The notes under the pieces were generated by a model. The model was not told the origin of the DNA. It saw nothing but the letters and a program-made list of their open reading frames with translations, and did no database searches. From the NCBI GenBank assembly GCA_002901265.1, contig PPHI01000003.1, positions 186,001 through 250,000 of the forward strand: a stretch of 64,000 bases of DNA. The letters run 5' to 3'. Each line of letters opens with the position of its first letter. Position 1 is the first letter of the stretch. A program made the translations under genes and the position numbers. Positions 15,000-23,088 of the stretch are shown piece by piece. This DNA is from Rhodopirellula baltica. GTDB taxonomy: Bacteria > Planctomycetota > Planctomycetia > Pirellulales > Pirellulaceae.

Positions 15000-17240
15000 T
15001 TACTCGTCGCTTTCGTTGGCGACGACTTCGATGTTGTCGAGGTACAGTTCGGCGACTTTCGCGTTGCCGTACAGACCAGGGCTGGAGGCCAAGTTTGGCG
15101 ATTCGTCGCGAGCGGTGATCGTCCACTCCTTGGGTTCATCCTGATCCCGCGGCCATACCTTGCCACGCAAAACGGCAACCGTTGCGGGGCCTTCGCTTTC
15201 CAGGTCGACGCGGAATTTCATTCGATACCATTTGTCTTCTTCCCAGGGGAAGTCGATTGTTTCCGCCATCCGCAGTTGTGCCGACCATGTACGGATCTGC
15301 AATTGCTGGCTTTGGCCCATCAGGTCCAAAACATATCCGTGAGCGGTCAGACCAATGTCTGGCAATTGGGCGCTCATGCGTTTGCCACGGACGTCCGCCG
15401 AAATCGTGTACTCGGACAGATCGCTGGGGCCCATCCAGGCACGGCTACGCGCACCTTTGGGAATCGTCGTGACCTTGGTTAAAGCTGGCGAGCCGTCGAT
15501 GTCGCGAATCACGTGACGATAGCGAGCACCCACCCACGATAGCGGCGGATCGGTCAGGCCATCGAACGTGAATTTCCAAGGGAGCGGTGGCACGATGCGG
15601 ACCCGCGCGTTGCCTTTGATGCCGTTGACTTCCGCGACGACGTCGATGCCGGTGTGGGAAGCGTCTTGGCTGGCGGTCAGCTTGTTGCCGTCGACCGTGG
15701 CCGCTTTGCCAGCAACTGTGAAAGTCACTCCGGCAGGTGTTTCCAGTTTTTGACCGTTTGCGTTGAACACGTTGACGGTGTATTCGATCGATTCGCCGGG
15801 CTGAACAACGGCTTCACAAGGAACGACCTGGACTTGAGCGATTTCGGTGTCCTCTTCGACCGGAGTTTCCGGTTCCAAGTTCCCAGCAAGTGTTTGTTGT
15901 TCCTGTTTTCCTTCGCCGGTGCCGACGCAGTACATCGCACTGGTGCTTTGGATGTAAAGCTTTCCATCGGCGACGATCGGTGAAGCACCGAAGCCGGTGT
16001 CACGGATGCGGCCTTTGCTGAGCACTTCGAAACCGTCTTCGGTAGGTTCGACGATTGCCCAGCGACCATTTTCGGTCGTCACGTAGATCTTTCCGTCGGC
16101 GTAGAGCAGTGCCGAGCGTTGGCGGCTGCCGGCAAACGCTTTACGTTCGACAATCGGCTCGCCAGTTTCGGCGTCGAAGACCCACATTTTGCAGCGGTCA
16201 TCGACCCAATAGATGCGTCCATCGACGTAAACCGGTTCGCTGTATCCGGAGACGACTTCCAGGTGTTTCCACATCTGGGAAACCTGGGTGTTCTCGCCTT
16301 TGCCAGAGATTTTCAAACCGGCAACGGCACCCATCACGCTGGCGTCATCCGCGTTTTCTTCGCTGTGGCTGCAGAAAACCATATCGCCAACCACCAATGG
16401 GGTCGCGAACAGGCCGCGGAGCGACAATTGGTGATTCCAAAGTGGTTTGCCCGTGCGAGGCTGGAATCCCCAGACCGATCCGTCGCCGCAGCCCAAAATC
16501 AGCTGACGCTGGCCGTTAACGGTGACCAAGCTGGGTGCCGAGTATGTCGTGTCGTAGGGCAGATCACGTGTGCCGCTGAACCAGACGAATTCGCCGGTGC
16601 GTTTGTCCATCGCCAAAAGACGGTGGTTTGGTTTGGCGTAATCCCCCCAGTTGATGATGATCCCGCTGATGATCACCAAGTCTTCGTAAACGATCGGAAA
16701 GTTCGTCCGGCCGCCGTAGGTGCTGAGCATGCCGAATTGCTCGTGCAGCGGCACCTTCCACAGCGTTTCGCCGGAGTTGCCATCGATGCACATGAAAATA
16801 TCGCAGGCACCGAGCACGTACACGTTGCCGGTTTCCTGGTCGCCGACGACGCTGGACCAGCCAACACGCTCGGCGGGAACGTCACTGAGCCAGACGTTGT
16901 AGTTGTTTTCCCAAACGGTTTCGCCGGTTTCGGCGTCCAAGCAAACGACGCGTTCGCCTTCGCGCTCCGTGCCTGGGAGGTATCGCTGGATGCTGTAGAG
17001 GAAGCCATTCATCGCGATCGGGGTACAGGGACCGCCCAAGTCATCGCGTTTCCAGATCACATTGCTGCCTTCACCGCCATCAGGATCCCAATCTTCGGGC
17101 AACCCGGTGACTTTTGCGGTGCCGTCCATGTTTGGGCCACGCCAATAGGGCCAGTCGGCGGTTTGGCCAAACAGCAGCGATGGCATCAGCAGTAAACTCG
17201 CTAACGACCAAAGCCAGCGATCTCGCAGTGTCAAATTCAT
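15000..17240 (-). CDS. secreted PQQ-type beta-propeller protein with C-terminal lectin-like domain
   Basis: This 746-residue protein has a Sec signal peptide (WLWSLASLLLMPSLLFGQ) followed by TADWPYWRGPNMDG, the usual opening of planctomycete propeller proteins. Blades are marked by GFLYSIQRYLPG, CLDAETGETVWENN, LLAMDKRTGEFVWFSG and IYVTTENGRWAIV up to about residue 450. An Ig-like segment follows (VVPCEAVVQPGESIEYTVNVFNANG). The last 180 residues (WKFTFDGLTDPPLSWVGARY to the AELYLDNIEVVA end) look like a LamG/concanavalin-type beta-sandwich that could bind sugars. The combination suggests a periplasmic or surface protein acting on or binding polysaccharide (inference). It may be transcribed with the next propeller gene, 158 bp downstream. 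Confidence 0.88.
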   Translation of the reverse strand: MNLTLRDRWLWSLASLLLMPSLLFGQTADWPYWRGPNMDGTAKVTGLPEDWDPDGGEGSNVIWKRDDLGGPCTPIAMNGFLYSIQRYLPGTEREGERVVCLDAETGETVWENNYNVWLSDVPAERVGWSSVVGDQETGNVYVLGACDIFMCIDGNSGETLWKVPLHEQFGMLSTYGGRTNFPIVYEDLVIISGIIINWGDYAKPNHRLLAMDKRTGEFVWFSGTRDLPYDTTYSAPSLVTVNGQRQLILGCGDGSVWGFQPRTGKPLWNHQLSLRGLFATPLVVGDMVFCSHSEENADDASVMGAVAGLKISGKGENTQVSQMWKHLEVVSGYSEPVYVDGRIYWVDDRCKMWVFDAETGEPIVERKAFAGSRQRSALLYADGKIYVTTENGRWAIVEPTEDGFEVLSKGRIRDTGFGASPIVADGKLYIQSTSAMYCVGTGEGKQEQQTLAGNLEPETPVEEDTEIAQVQVVPCEAVVQPGESIEYTVNVFNANGQKLETPAGVTFTVAGKAATVDGNKLTASQDASHTGIDVVAEVNGIKGNARVRIVPPLPWKFTFDGLTDPPLSWVGARYRHVIRDIDGSPALTKVTTIPKGARSRAWMGPSDLSEYTISADVRGKRMSAQLPDIGLTAHGYVLDLMGQSQQLQIRTWSAQLRMAETIDFPWEEDKWYRMKFRVDLESEGPATVAVLRGKVWPRDQDEPKEWTITARDESPNLASSPGLYGNAKVAELYLDNIEVVANESDE

Positions 17241-17379
17241 TGATTCTATCGGACAGAAAGACTGGGGAGAGGGAAAGGGCGGGACGGATCATCACGAACA
17301 CGTGATTTGGTCCGCTTAAGCATTTTAGCTGGGAGTCGAGTGGATTGTCATTCGCTAAGTCGATCCCCGCGTGGTTGTT

Positions 17380-17787
17380 TCAGTCAAAGTGCTCGTCGCT
17401 CGGATCGAACTTGGGGAAGCAAATGATCAGTACATCCATTTCGCCAACCGCTCGATGGCGTGTTCCAGGCGGAATCAAGACCGACGTTTTTGGGCGTACG
17501 GGGTGCATCTGTCCATTCAGTTCAATGGCGGCATCCTTTGCGCAGCTCAGCACCACGTAAACCTCCATGTGTTCGCGATGGTAGTGCGTCATTGCGTCGC
17601 ACTTGATTTGAGTCCAATGAACAGTGGCTGGGACGTCCTCGCGGTCGCTGAACGCCCGGCGGGCGATCCCACACGGGCACTCGACTCCTGGCAATTCGGT
17701 CAGATCCAGTACTTGGGGTTCGAGCCTGTCGTCTGAGATCATGGCCTGTCCGCTGGGGTCCTGTCTGTTGGGGCCAACGACGGTCAA
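17380..17787 (-). CDS. small cupin-domain protein
   Basis: The product is 135 residues and consists of a single cupin barrel. The first cupin motif is THYHREHMEVYVVL, with two His and one Glu able to bind a metal; the second is IPPGTRHRAVGEMDVLI, supplying the last His. Single-domain cupins of this size are often sugar isomerase-like or metal-binding proteins of unknown substrate, and nothing nearby narrows the choice. The exact start is uncertain: Met16 (ISDDRLEPQ follows) could also be used. It lies 139 bp upstream of a propeller gene on the same strand. Confidence 0.82.
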   Translation of the reverse strand: MTVVGPNRQDPSGQAMISDDRLEPQVLDLTELPGVECPCGIARRAFSDREDVPATVHWTQIKCDAMTHYHREHMEVYVVLSCAKDAAIELNGQMHPVRPKTSVLIPPGTRHRAVGEMDVLIICFPKFDPSDEHFD

Positions 17788-18382
17788 CCCACACGGCTTT
17801 TGCCAGTTGGCTGGGAACGAAGAGGTGGGGGTGATTACCTGCCTCTTTGGAACCGAACTTCGCCGTCGGCAATAGTTTATACCGTTCGTGGCAATTGTTC
17901 TACGCGAGCAACCCCTGCATCACGAAGCTCTTCCAGGGTTACGAGTTTTTGCCTATCCGGCAAAGCTTTCCAAGCAATCGAAAATGCTGCCTAACACTGA
18001 TTTCCGTGGCGGGCGAATCCGATAGGTGTAGTGATCCCGGCTGGCGAGCACTTGTGACCTGCAATGCTCCCAACCACGGATCGACCCAGAAATTCTCCGA
18101 CGCACAGGACGCGTCGGGGAGCAGAAAGGCAGTTTTCGCGTGCAACCATCGATTTGCCACGATTGAATTGGCAAACGTTGTTCCACCGCAACCGATGCCA
18201 TCGAGCTGAACGAAGTCGGCGGGCTGTGCTTCCCACCGCAGTCCGTCCGTGCTCGAAGGGTGTGCGTCGGGTGCGATCGCCGGCAACTTCGTCCAGCGAC
18301 CGCATCTGAACGGCAAGTCGGAGGCCGCCACGAACTGCTTTTCACCTATCGACCCGCGTAAATGAAGGGAGACGTGGTTCCG
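17788..18382. other. 595-bp gap without a supported gene
   Basis: Open frames on both strands exist here, the longest a 168-codon minus-strand frame at 17939-18445, but none gives a recognisable domain, signal peptide or credible ribosome binding site, and that frame runs into the Cys-rich gene. The gap probably holds the promoters of the divergent cupin and Cys-rich genes; no clear -35/-10 pair could be picked out. Confidence 0.4.
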
Positions 18383-19174
18383 ATGATCCGGACACTGTTG
18401 ACATTGACTCTTGTGATTGGCACAACGGCTTGCAGCCAATCTCAAGGGATGGACTTGCTTGAGAAACTCATGGGACGTTGCGGCACTTCATCGTGCTGCG
18501 ACACCGCTTGCTGCGACGCTGAGCCCGCTTGCGGCTGCGAAGCACCAGCTTGTGGATGTGCTGCCGAACCAGCATGCGGCTGCGAAGCCCCTGCTTGCGG
18601 TTGTGCTGCCGAACCAGCATGTGGCTGCGAAGCCCCTGCTTGCGGTTGTGCTGCTGACCCAGCATGCGGCTGCGAAGCTCCTGCATGCGGATGTGCTGCT
18701 GAACCAGCTTGTGGCTGCGAAGCCCCTTGCGGATGCAGCAAGAAACGCGGCGGACTGTTGGCTGGCTTGTTCAAGTGCAAGAAAAGCTCTTGCTGCGAAC
18801 CAGCTTGCGGCTGCGAAGTTCCAGCTTGCGGATGTGCAGAACCAACCTGTGCAGCACCTGCTCCTTGCGGATGCGACATGGGCTGCGACAGCGGCTGTGA
18901 CTCTTGCTGCAGCACCAAAAAGTGCGGCGGCCTGCTTCACAAGCTGTTCGGCAACCTGAAGAAAAGCTCTTGCTGCGACAGCGGCTGCGACGCTCTGAGC
19001 TGCGACAGCGGCTGCGGATGCGGAGCTCCTGCTTACGCCGCTCCTGTTGCACCGGCACCTGCTGCAGCTCCTGCTGACGCAGCACCGATGCCACCCGCAC
19101 CGATCGTTGATCCAAGTGCAAGCGTCACACAAAAGCGACGCGTCATTCAAGCTAGCGCCCGCTTCGTTCGCTGA
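18383..19174 (+). CDS. exported Cys-rich repeat protein
   Basis: The ATG at 18383 is chosen over the one at 18362 because GGGAG (18367-18371) lies 11 bp before it and because it directly begins a signal sequence (MIRTLLTLTLVIGTTAC, possibly a lipobox). The mature part of the 263-residue protein is extremely Cys-rich. Five tandem 15-residue units of the form AEPACGCEAPACGCA occupy 18518 to about 18730, the last one degenerate. Two copies of a second module, KxGGLLxxLFxxxKKSSCC, follow, with more CGC/CDSGC clusters and an Ala/Pro-rich tail. Nothing outside planctomycetes comes to mind with this pattern. Metal binding or disulfide-cross-linked envelope structure are both plausible; neither is shown. 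A strong terminator lies 60 bp downstream. Confidence 0.82.
   Translation: MIRTLLTLTLVIGTTACSQSQGMDLLEKLMGRCGTSSCCDTACCDAEPACGCEAPACGCAAEPACGCEAPACGCAAEPACGCEAPACGCAADPACGCEAPACGCAAEPACGCEAPCGCSKKRGGLLAGLFKCKKSSCCEPACGCEVPACGCAEPTCAAPAPCGCDMGCDSGCDSCCSTKKCGGLLHKLFGNLKKSSCCDSGCDALSCDSGCGCGAPAYAAPVAPAPAAAPADAAPMPPAPIVDPSASVTQKRRVIQASARFVR
18518..18730 (+). repeat. 45-bp in-frame tandem repeat, about 5 copies
   Basis: Units start at 18518, 18563, 18608, 18653 and 18698. Each encodes AEPACGCEAPACGCA with synonymous drift (for example TGC/TGT and GCC/GCT) and one Glu-to-Asp change. The last unit ends early in APCGCSKKRGG. The third-position drift shows selection on the protein rather than very recent duplication. 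Confidence 0.9.
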
Positions 19175-19233
19175 GATATGCGACCGTAGCAGCCAGACCT
19201 CGGTCTGGTGCTTGCTCTAAGACGTGAAACGCG

Positions 19234-19273
19234 AAAGCGGCCCGGCAACTCGATTGTCGGGCCGCTTTTTTTT
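19234..19273 (+). terminator. Rho-independent terminator of the Cys-rich gene
   Basis: AAAGCGGCCCG (19234-19244) pairs with CGGGCCGCTTT (19258-19268), extended by four further pairs toward a 5-base loop, and is followed by a T run to 19273. It lies 60 bp after the stop of the Cys-rich protein gene. Confidence 0.88.
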
Positions 19274-19419
19274 GTTTGTTTGCGGCCAACCTGTCTGTCA
19301 GCAGGGATGCACGGATCAGTTTCTGGCACTGTTCGATTTCCGGCGTTGCCCCTACGCTGTGAACCTTCCCCGTGATCCCAGCGGTCACCCGAACAGTTCC
19401 GCAACGAAACAGATGTCCT

Positions 19420-20511
19420 ATGCCCGCCGAAGAAGCTTCGATCCGTCAATTGCTTGACTCGCATCCCGATCCCGAAACGGGGCGTCCGATGGGGTCGATG
19501 GGACAGATCGGCGAGATCAAAGTCCAAGACCAAACGGTCGATGTGCAAATCGGCCTCTCCACACACTCGATGCCAATCAAAGCAGACGTCTGCGAGGCCA
19601 TCGAATCAAAGATCATCGCAGCCAATCCGGGGCACACCGTCAACGTCAGCGTCGTCGAACATGCCCGCCCTGCGGCGCGGATCGGCCAAACGGCACTGCG
19701 AGCGAAAAGCGTGATCGCGGTCGGCAGTGGTAAAGGCGGTGTCGGCAAAAGCTCTGTTGCCGCTTCGCTAGCCCTCGCCCTGCGGCACCTCGGTTCCAAA
19801 GTCGGCTTGATGGATGCCGACGTCTATGGCCCCAGCGTGCCACACTTGCTGGGCCTTGGCGGACGCCCCGCGATCAGCGAAGAGAAACGCATCGAACCGA
19901 TCATCCTGCGTGACGATTCGGGATCGCCGGAAATGCCTGTGATGTCGATGGGGTTCTTGGTCGAACCGGACCAAGCGGTGATCTGGCGAGGACCGATGCT
20001 GCACGGTTCGATCAACCAGTTTCTCGGCATGACCAATTGGGGTGAACTCGACTACCTGATCATCGACATGCCACCGGGAACCGGCGACGTCGCGCTGACG
20101 TTGTCGCAAGCCGTACCTTTGTCGGGCAGCGTCGTGGTCTGCACCCCACAAGAAGTCGCGTTGCTGGACGCGATCAAGGCGATCGCGATGTACAAGAAGG
20201 TCAACATTCCGATCCTGGGGATGGTCGAAAACATGAGCGGGTTCCAATGCCCCGATTGCGGCAAGACCTACGACATCTTTGGTTCGGGCGGGGCACGCGA
20301 GAAAGCCGACGCGCTGAACGTGCCATACCTGGGCGGGCTGCCGATCGATATCGAACTCCGCAAAGCCTGTGACGAAGGCCGCTTGCCCGCATTGATCCGT
20401 GACAACGTGACTGCTCGACTGCCCTTTGAACGCATCGCCCAATCTTTGGTGCGGACGATCGCCTCACGCAACGTTGCGGCCCCACCAAAGCCGACGCTAC
20501 CGACGCTGTAA
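19420..20511 (+). CDS. Mrp/NBP35-type Fe-S cluster carrier ATPase
   Basis: ATG 19420 gives a 363-residue protein. An earlier in-frame ATG at 19372 would add 16 residues without homology and is not preferred. Residues about 1-75 form the DUF59/MIP18-like N-terminal domain common in Mrp proteins. The deviant Walker A motif GSGKGGVGKSS is at about 102-112, the Walker B/DMPPGTGDVALT block is near 220, and the cluster-bridging pair CPDC has Cys277 and Cys280. Mrp proteins bind and transfer 4Fe-4S clusters to client apoproteins in the cytosol as dimers. No client or isc/suf gene is adjacent. The gene stands alone between two terminators. Confidence 0.93.
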   Translation: MPAEEASIRQLLDSHPDPETGRPMGSMGQIGEIKVQDQTVDVQIGLSTHSMPIKADVCEAIESKIIAANPGHTVNVSVVEHARPAARIGQTALRAKSVIAVGSGKGGVGKSSVAASLALALRHLGSKVGLMDADVYGPSVPHLLGLGGRPAISEEKRIEPIILRDDSGSPEMPVMSMGFLVEPDQAVIWRGPMLHGSINQFLGMTNWGELDYLIIDMPPGTGDVALTLSQAVPLSGSVVVCTPQEVALLDAIKAIAMYKKVNIPILGMVENMSGFQCPDCGKTYDIFGSGGAREKADALNVPYLGGLPIDIELRKACDEGRLPALIRDNVTARLPFERIAQSLVRTIASRNVAAPPKPTLPTL

Positions 20512-20526
20512 TCGCGTTTGGCGCAT

Positions 20527-20560
20527 TAAAAAACCACTCGGAAGCTCGCTTCCGAGTGGC
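20527..20560 (-). terminator. Rho-independent terminator of the histone-like gene
   Basis: CCACTCGGAAG (20534-20544) pairs with CTTCCGAGTGG (20549-20559) around a CTCG loop. The six A residues at 20528-20533 become a T run on the minus strand, so it serves the minus-strand gene ending at 20605. It may also slow plus-strand transcripts from mrp. Confidence 0.85.
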
Positions 20561-20604
20561 CAAGATGAATTAGCTCGACGGTTAAATCGCCGAAAGCAGA
20601 AGCC

Positions 20605-20817
20605 TTAGCGACGCTTCTTAGCAGCCTTTTTCTTGGTTGCTTTCTTCTTCGTGGCTTTCTTTTTAGTAGCCTTCTTTTTGGTGGCTTTCTTTTTAGTAGC
20701 CTTCTTCTTGGTCGCTTTCTTCTTCGTAGCTTTCTTCGTTGCTACCTTTTTAGTTGCCTTCTTCTTGGCGGCTTTCTTCTTGGTAGCTTTCTTTTTGGTT
20801 GCTTTCTTCTTGGCCAC
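20605..20817 (-). CDS. Lys/Ala-rich histone H1-like DNA-binding protein
   Basis: The start is GTG 20817, not the upstream ATG at 20883: a perfect GGAGGA ribosome binding site (20823-20828) lies 5 bp before the GTG, and the coding pattern begins there. The 70-residue product is made almost only of Lys, Ala and Thr, in repeats of KKKAT/KKKAA, ending AAKKRR. This resembles the C-terminal tail of eukaryotic H1 and chlamydial Hc2. Such proteins bind DNA non-specifically and help compact the nucleoid. There is no folded core. The DNA coding for it is itself a short tandem repeat, so copy number may vary between strains. A terminator follows 45 bp downstream. Confidence 0.85.
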   Translation of the reverse strand: MAKKKATKKKATKKKAAKKKATKKVATKKATKKKATKKKATKKKATKKKATKKKATKKKATKKKAAKKRR

Positions 20818-21424
20818 AGTATTCCTCCGCGGAATTGGAACACGATGGAGAGTCATTGTGACTTGGGTGGGAACACTTCCCATTCAAGTCACCGGCCACG
20901 GCTCGCCATACGCTAGTAAGTGTCGAGCAAAGTCGAAATCGGTCATCCAACCTCCAGCCGACTTTGATCAACGAAACCTGCGGTATTTGTACGCGCTGCA
21001 ACAAATTCCGCAACATCTTTTTGCAGATTTTATGCTTGCAAGAAAGGTCAGTTCTGCTATGCGGCGGCCAACATTCACACACTCGGTTTAGTCGCAACGG
21101 ATAGGACCGATCAAGTTCGATGGCAGGCATCACATCGCAGCGGTTCGATCATCGCGCGAACAACGTTTGATTGGAGTGCTTCCAAACGTGTTGACGCAAC
21201 TGTTGATGTATCAATGTGTTGTGCGCACCACACGTGTGTCGGTAACGTTGCCGTTGAATCATCCAAGCCGCACTCAAGTGCTTGATCGCATCGACCTTTC
21301 GAACAGCCAATGAACGCTTCAGTGGATGCGTTCGTTCGTCTGTTTAACGCTCATCAATCGCTGTAAAAGTTTTTGAAATTTTTTTTGCCAAACAGACCAC
21401 TTCACGTTCAAACAACAGCGTCAC
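20818..21424. other. 607-bp gap without a supported gene
   Basis: Nothing coding is supported. The part next to 20818 carries the ribosome binding site and presumably the promoter of the histone-like gene. The stretch near 21361-21400 is AT-rich (runs of T) and follows the 3' end of the site-2 protease gene, but no stem followed by a T run could be found there by eye. Confidence 0.4.
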
Positions 21425-22222
21425 TTAACGCCAAGGGTTGTTCATCGCGGTAAGCATCTGGTAACTGCTGAAGGCAAACATGCCAAAGAAGATACCCATC
21501 ATCGGTTGATCGTTCATCAGCGCATAGCTCGCCAACAGCACCGCAGTGATGACGCTGACCCACAACGATTGCTGAACGTGACCGCCGTTTAACAGGATCA
21601 AACTGCGTGCAATACGCCCACCATCAAGCGGCCATACCGGGACAAGGTTCAACAACGCCCAAAGCACGCTCGGCACGATGTAAAATGTGGAAAGCGTGAG
21701 CAAGCCGCGGTTGTCCATGAAGCCACCTTCGGTGACCCAAGGGATGTTCGCCAAGAACGATGGCATCAAGAAGAACGCGAACACTTGATACCCCGCAAGC
21801 TTGATCGCCAAGATGATCAGAATCGCCGAGATCAACTGAAACGCAGGTCCCGCAAAAGCGATGACCAAGTCACGTTTTTCGCCCAAGCGACCGACCGAAG
21901 CTCCGGGGAAACGACCGCCCGACGGAATTGCCATTCCGCCGAAGTGATACAGCACGATCGACGATTCGATCCCATAGCGGCGGAATGCGAACGCATGGCC
22001 AAGCTCGTGAATCAGTATCGAAAGCAACAAGCAGCCTGCCCAAGCGGCCAGTAAGGGTGCGACGCCGACCTCTCCGTTGAAGAAGCCCATCGATGCGAAG
22101 CGAGCCAATTCGTACCCAAACACGATCGCGCCAAGCCAAAACGTAACCGCGATACGGACCGGAAAGCCGAATAGCGTGAAGCGAAGGTCGTAATCGGTTT
22201 CGGGCGGATCGGCGAGTAACAT
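21425..22222 (-). CDS. site-2 protease (M50) family intramembrane metalloprotease
   Basis: The ATG at 22222 (MLLADPPETDYDLRF) is preferred; an upstream TTG at 22309 would add 29 residues of unlikely sequence but would nearly abut the nitrilase stop. The 265-residue protein has about six membrane helices. The zinc site is HELGH in LSILIHELGHAFAFRRYG, and the third ligand is in the NLVPVWPLDGGR motif, the LDG signature of M50 enzymes. It lacks a PDZ domain, so it resembles the SpoIVFB/Rv-type short rhomboid-like S2P subgroup. Substrates are unknown. It probably shares a transcript with the nitrilase gene just upstream. Confidence 0.88.
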   Translation of the reverse strand: MLLADPPETDYDLRFTLFGFPVRIAVTFWLGAIVFGYELARFASMGFFNGEVGVAPLLAAWAGCLLLSILIHELGHAFAFRRYGIESSIVLYHFGGMAIPSGGRFPGASVGRLGEKRDLVIAFAGPAFQLISAILIILAIKLAGYQVFAFFLMPSFLANIPWVTEGGFMDNRGLLTLSTFYIVPSVLWALLNLVPVWPLDGGRIARSLILLNGGHVQQSLWVSVITAVLLASYALMNDQPMMGIFFGMFAFSSYQMLTAMNNPWR

Positions 22223-22311
22223 GGCAGTCGATGGAGAAGGTGTTCGCGTGGAAAGGTAATCACGTCGGTTTCTGCGAGGAATCTTGTCGCCGATCCCGAG
22301 GATTGGCAAGT

Positions 22312-23076
22312 CTAAGCGTCCATGTCGCGAAGCGCAGGGAACTTGTCACGCCAGCGACGCAGTTCGTTGATCTCTAATTCGGTTTGCAAGACCTGAGCTT
22401 GGTCATCGGCTTCAAATAAACAGGTCCCCATGTAATCAAACGCAGCACTGCGTCCGTCAAACTGCAGGTTGGGTTCTACACCACTCCGGTTCACACCGAC
22501 CACACACGCGAGGTTCTCGATCGCACGAGCCTGTAACAATCGCACCCAGTGCTCTGACCGCTTCGCCGGCCAACAGGCAATCAGTGTGAATAGTTCCGCA
22601 CCGTCTTTGACCGCCGCGCGAAACAGTTCCGGGAACCGAAGGTCATAGCACACAAACGGCGCAATCTTTACGCCTTGCCACAGGAACACCTTGTGCGCCG
22701 AGCCGGCCGGGTAGTGCTTCGCTTCACCAGACAACGAGAACGGTCGCATCTTTCGATAACGGACCAGTTCGGTCCCATCAGGCGCAAACGCGACGCATTC
22801 GTTTGCCGCGTCTCCAGGCCCGTACTCGTTGACAACACCACCCATCACTGCAACATCGAACTCGGCTGCCAATTGCCGCAGCAACGTTTCGCCTTCGCGT
22901 GCATCGGATTGCTTGGTGTGCTCGGGGTTCATGCTGAACCCCGTCTCAAACATCTCTGGCAAGATCACCAATGAACCGGGGGTAACGGTTGTCCCGCCGA
23001 TCAATTCACGAACACGTTGATGATTGCTGGCCCGGTCTTCCCAAGCCATGTCCAGTTGGATGGCAACGATCTTCAT
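22312..23076 (-). CDS. carbon-nitrogen hydrolase (nitrilase superfamily, omega-amidase-like)
   Basis: The 254-residue protein carries the Glu-Lys-Cys triad of the nitrilase superfamily: Glu41 in LVILPEMFETGF, Lys109 in RYRKMRPF and Cys143 in FVCYDLRFPE. The sequence around Glu41 (PEMFETGFSM) and the length match YafV/Nit2-type omega-amidases, which hydrolyse alpha-ketoglutaramate or ketosuccinamate formed by glutamine transaminases. The next gene upstream on the same strand, 12 bp away, is a class I/II aminotransferase. That pairing is known from methionine-salvage and glutamine-transaminase operons and supports the omega-amidase reading (inference). Confidence 0.88.
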   Translation of the reverse strand: MKIVAIQLDMAWEDRASNHQRVRELIGGTTVTPGSLVILPEMFETGFSMNPEHTKQSDAREGETLLRQLAAEFDVAVMGGVVNEYGPGDAANECVAFAPDGTELVRYRKMRPFSLSGEAKHYPAGSAHKVFLWQGVKIAPFVCYDLRFPELFRAAVKDGAELFTLIACWPAKRSEHWVRLLQARAIENLACVVGVNRSGVEPNLQFDGRSAAFDYMGTCLFEADDQAQVLQTELEINELRRWRDKFPALRDMDA

Positions 23077-23088
23077 TGTCAGTTAACC

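Noticed and set aside
16119-17195. 358-codon plus-strand open frame
   Set aside because: Antisense of the lectin-tailed propeller gene; composition is that of a shadow frame.
17939-18445. 168-codon minus-strand open frame between cupin and Cys-rich genes
   Set aside because: No recognised domain, no ribosome binding site, and it overlaps the start of the Cys-rich gene on the other strand, which has clear coding features.
18518-18730. Possible CRISPR-like direct repeats
   Set aside because: The 45-bp units are contiguous, in frame and lack spacers; they encode a protein repeat.
19188-19208. Small hairpin CCAGACC/GGTCTGG after the Cys-rich gene
   Set aside because: Only seven pairs with a two-base loop and no T run; the strong terminator is 40 bp further on.
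20618-20817. Possible satellite or CRISPR repeat in the T/C-rich stretch
   Set aside because: It encodes the KKKAT repeats of a small protein with a perfect ribosome binding site; there are no spacers.
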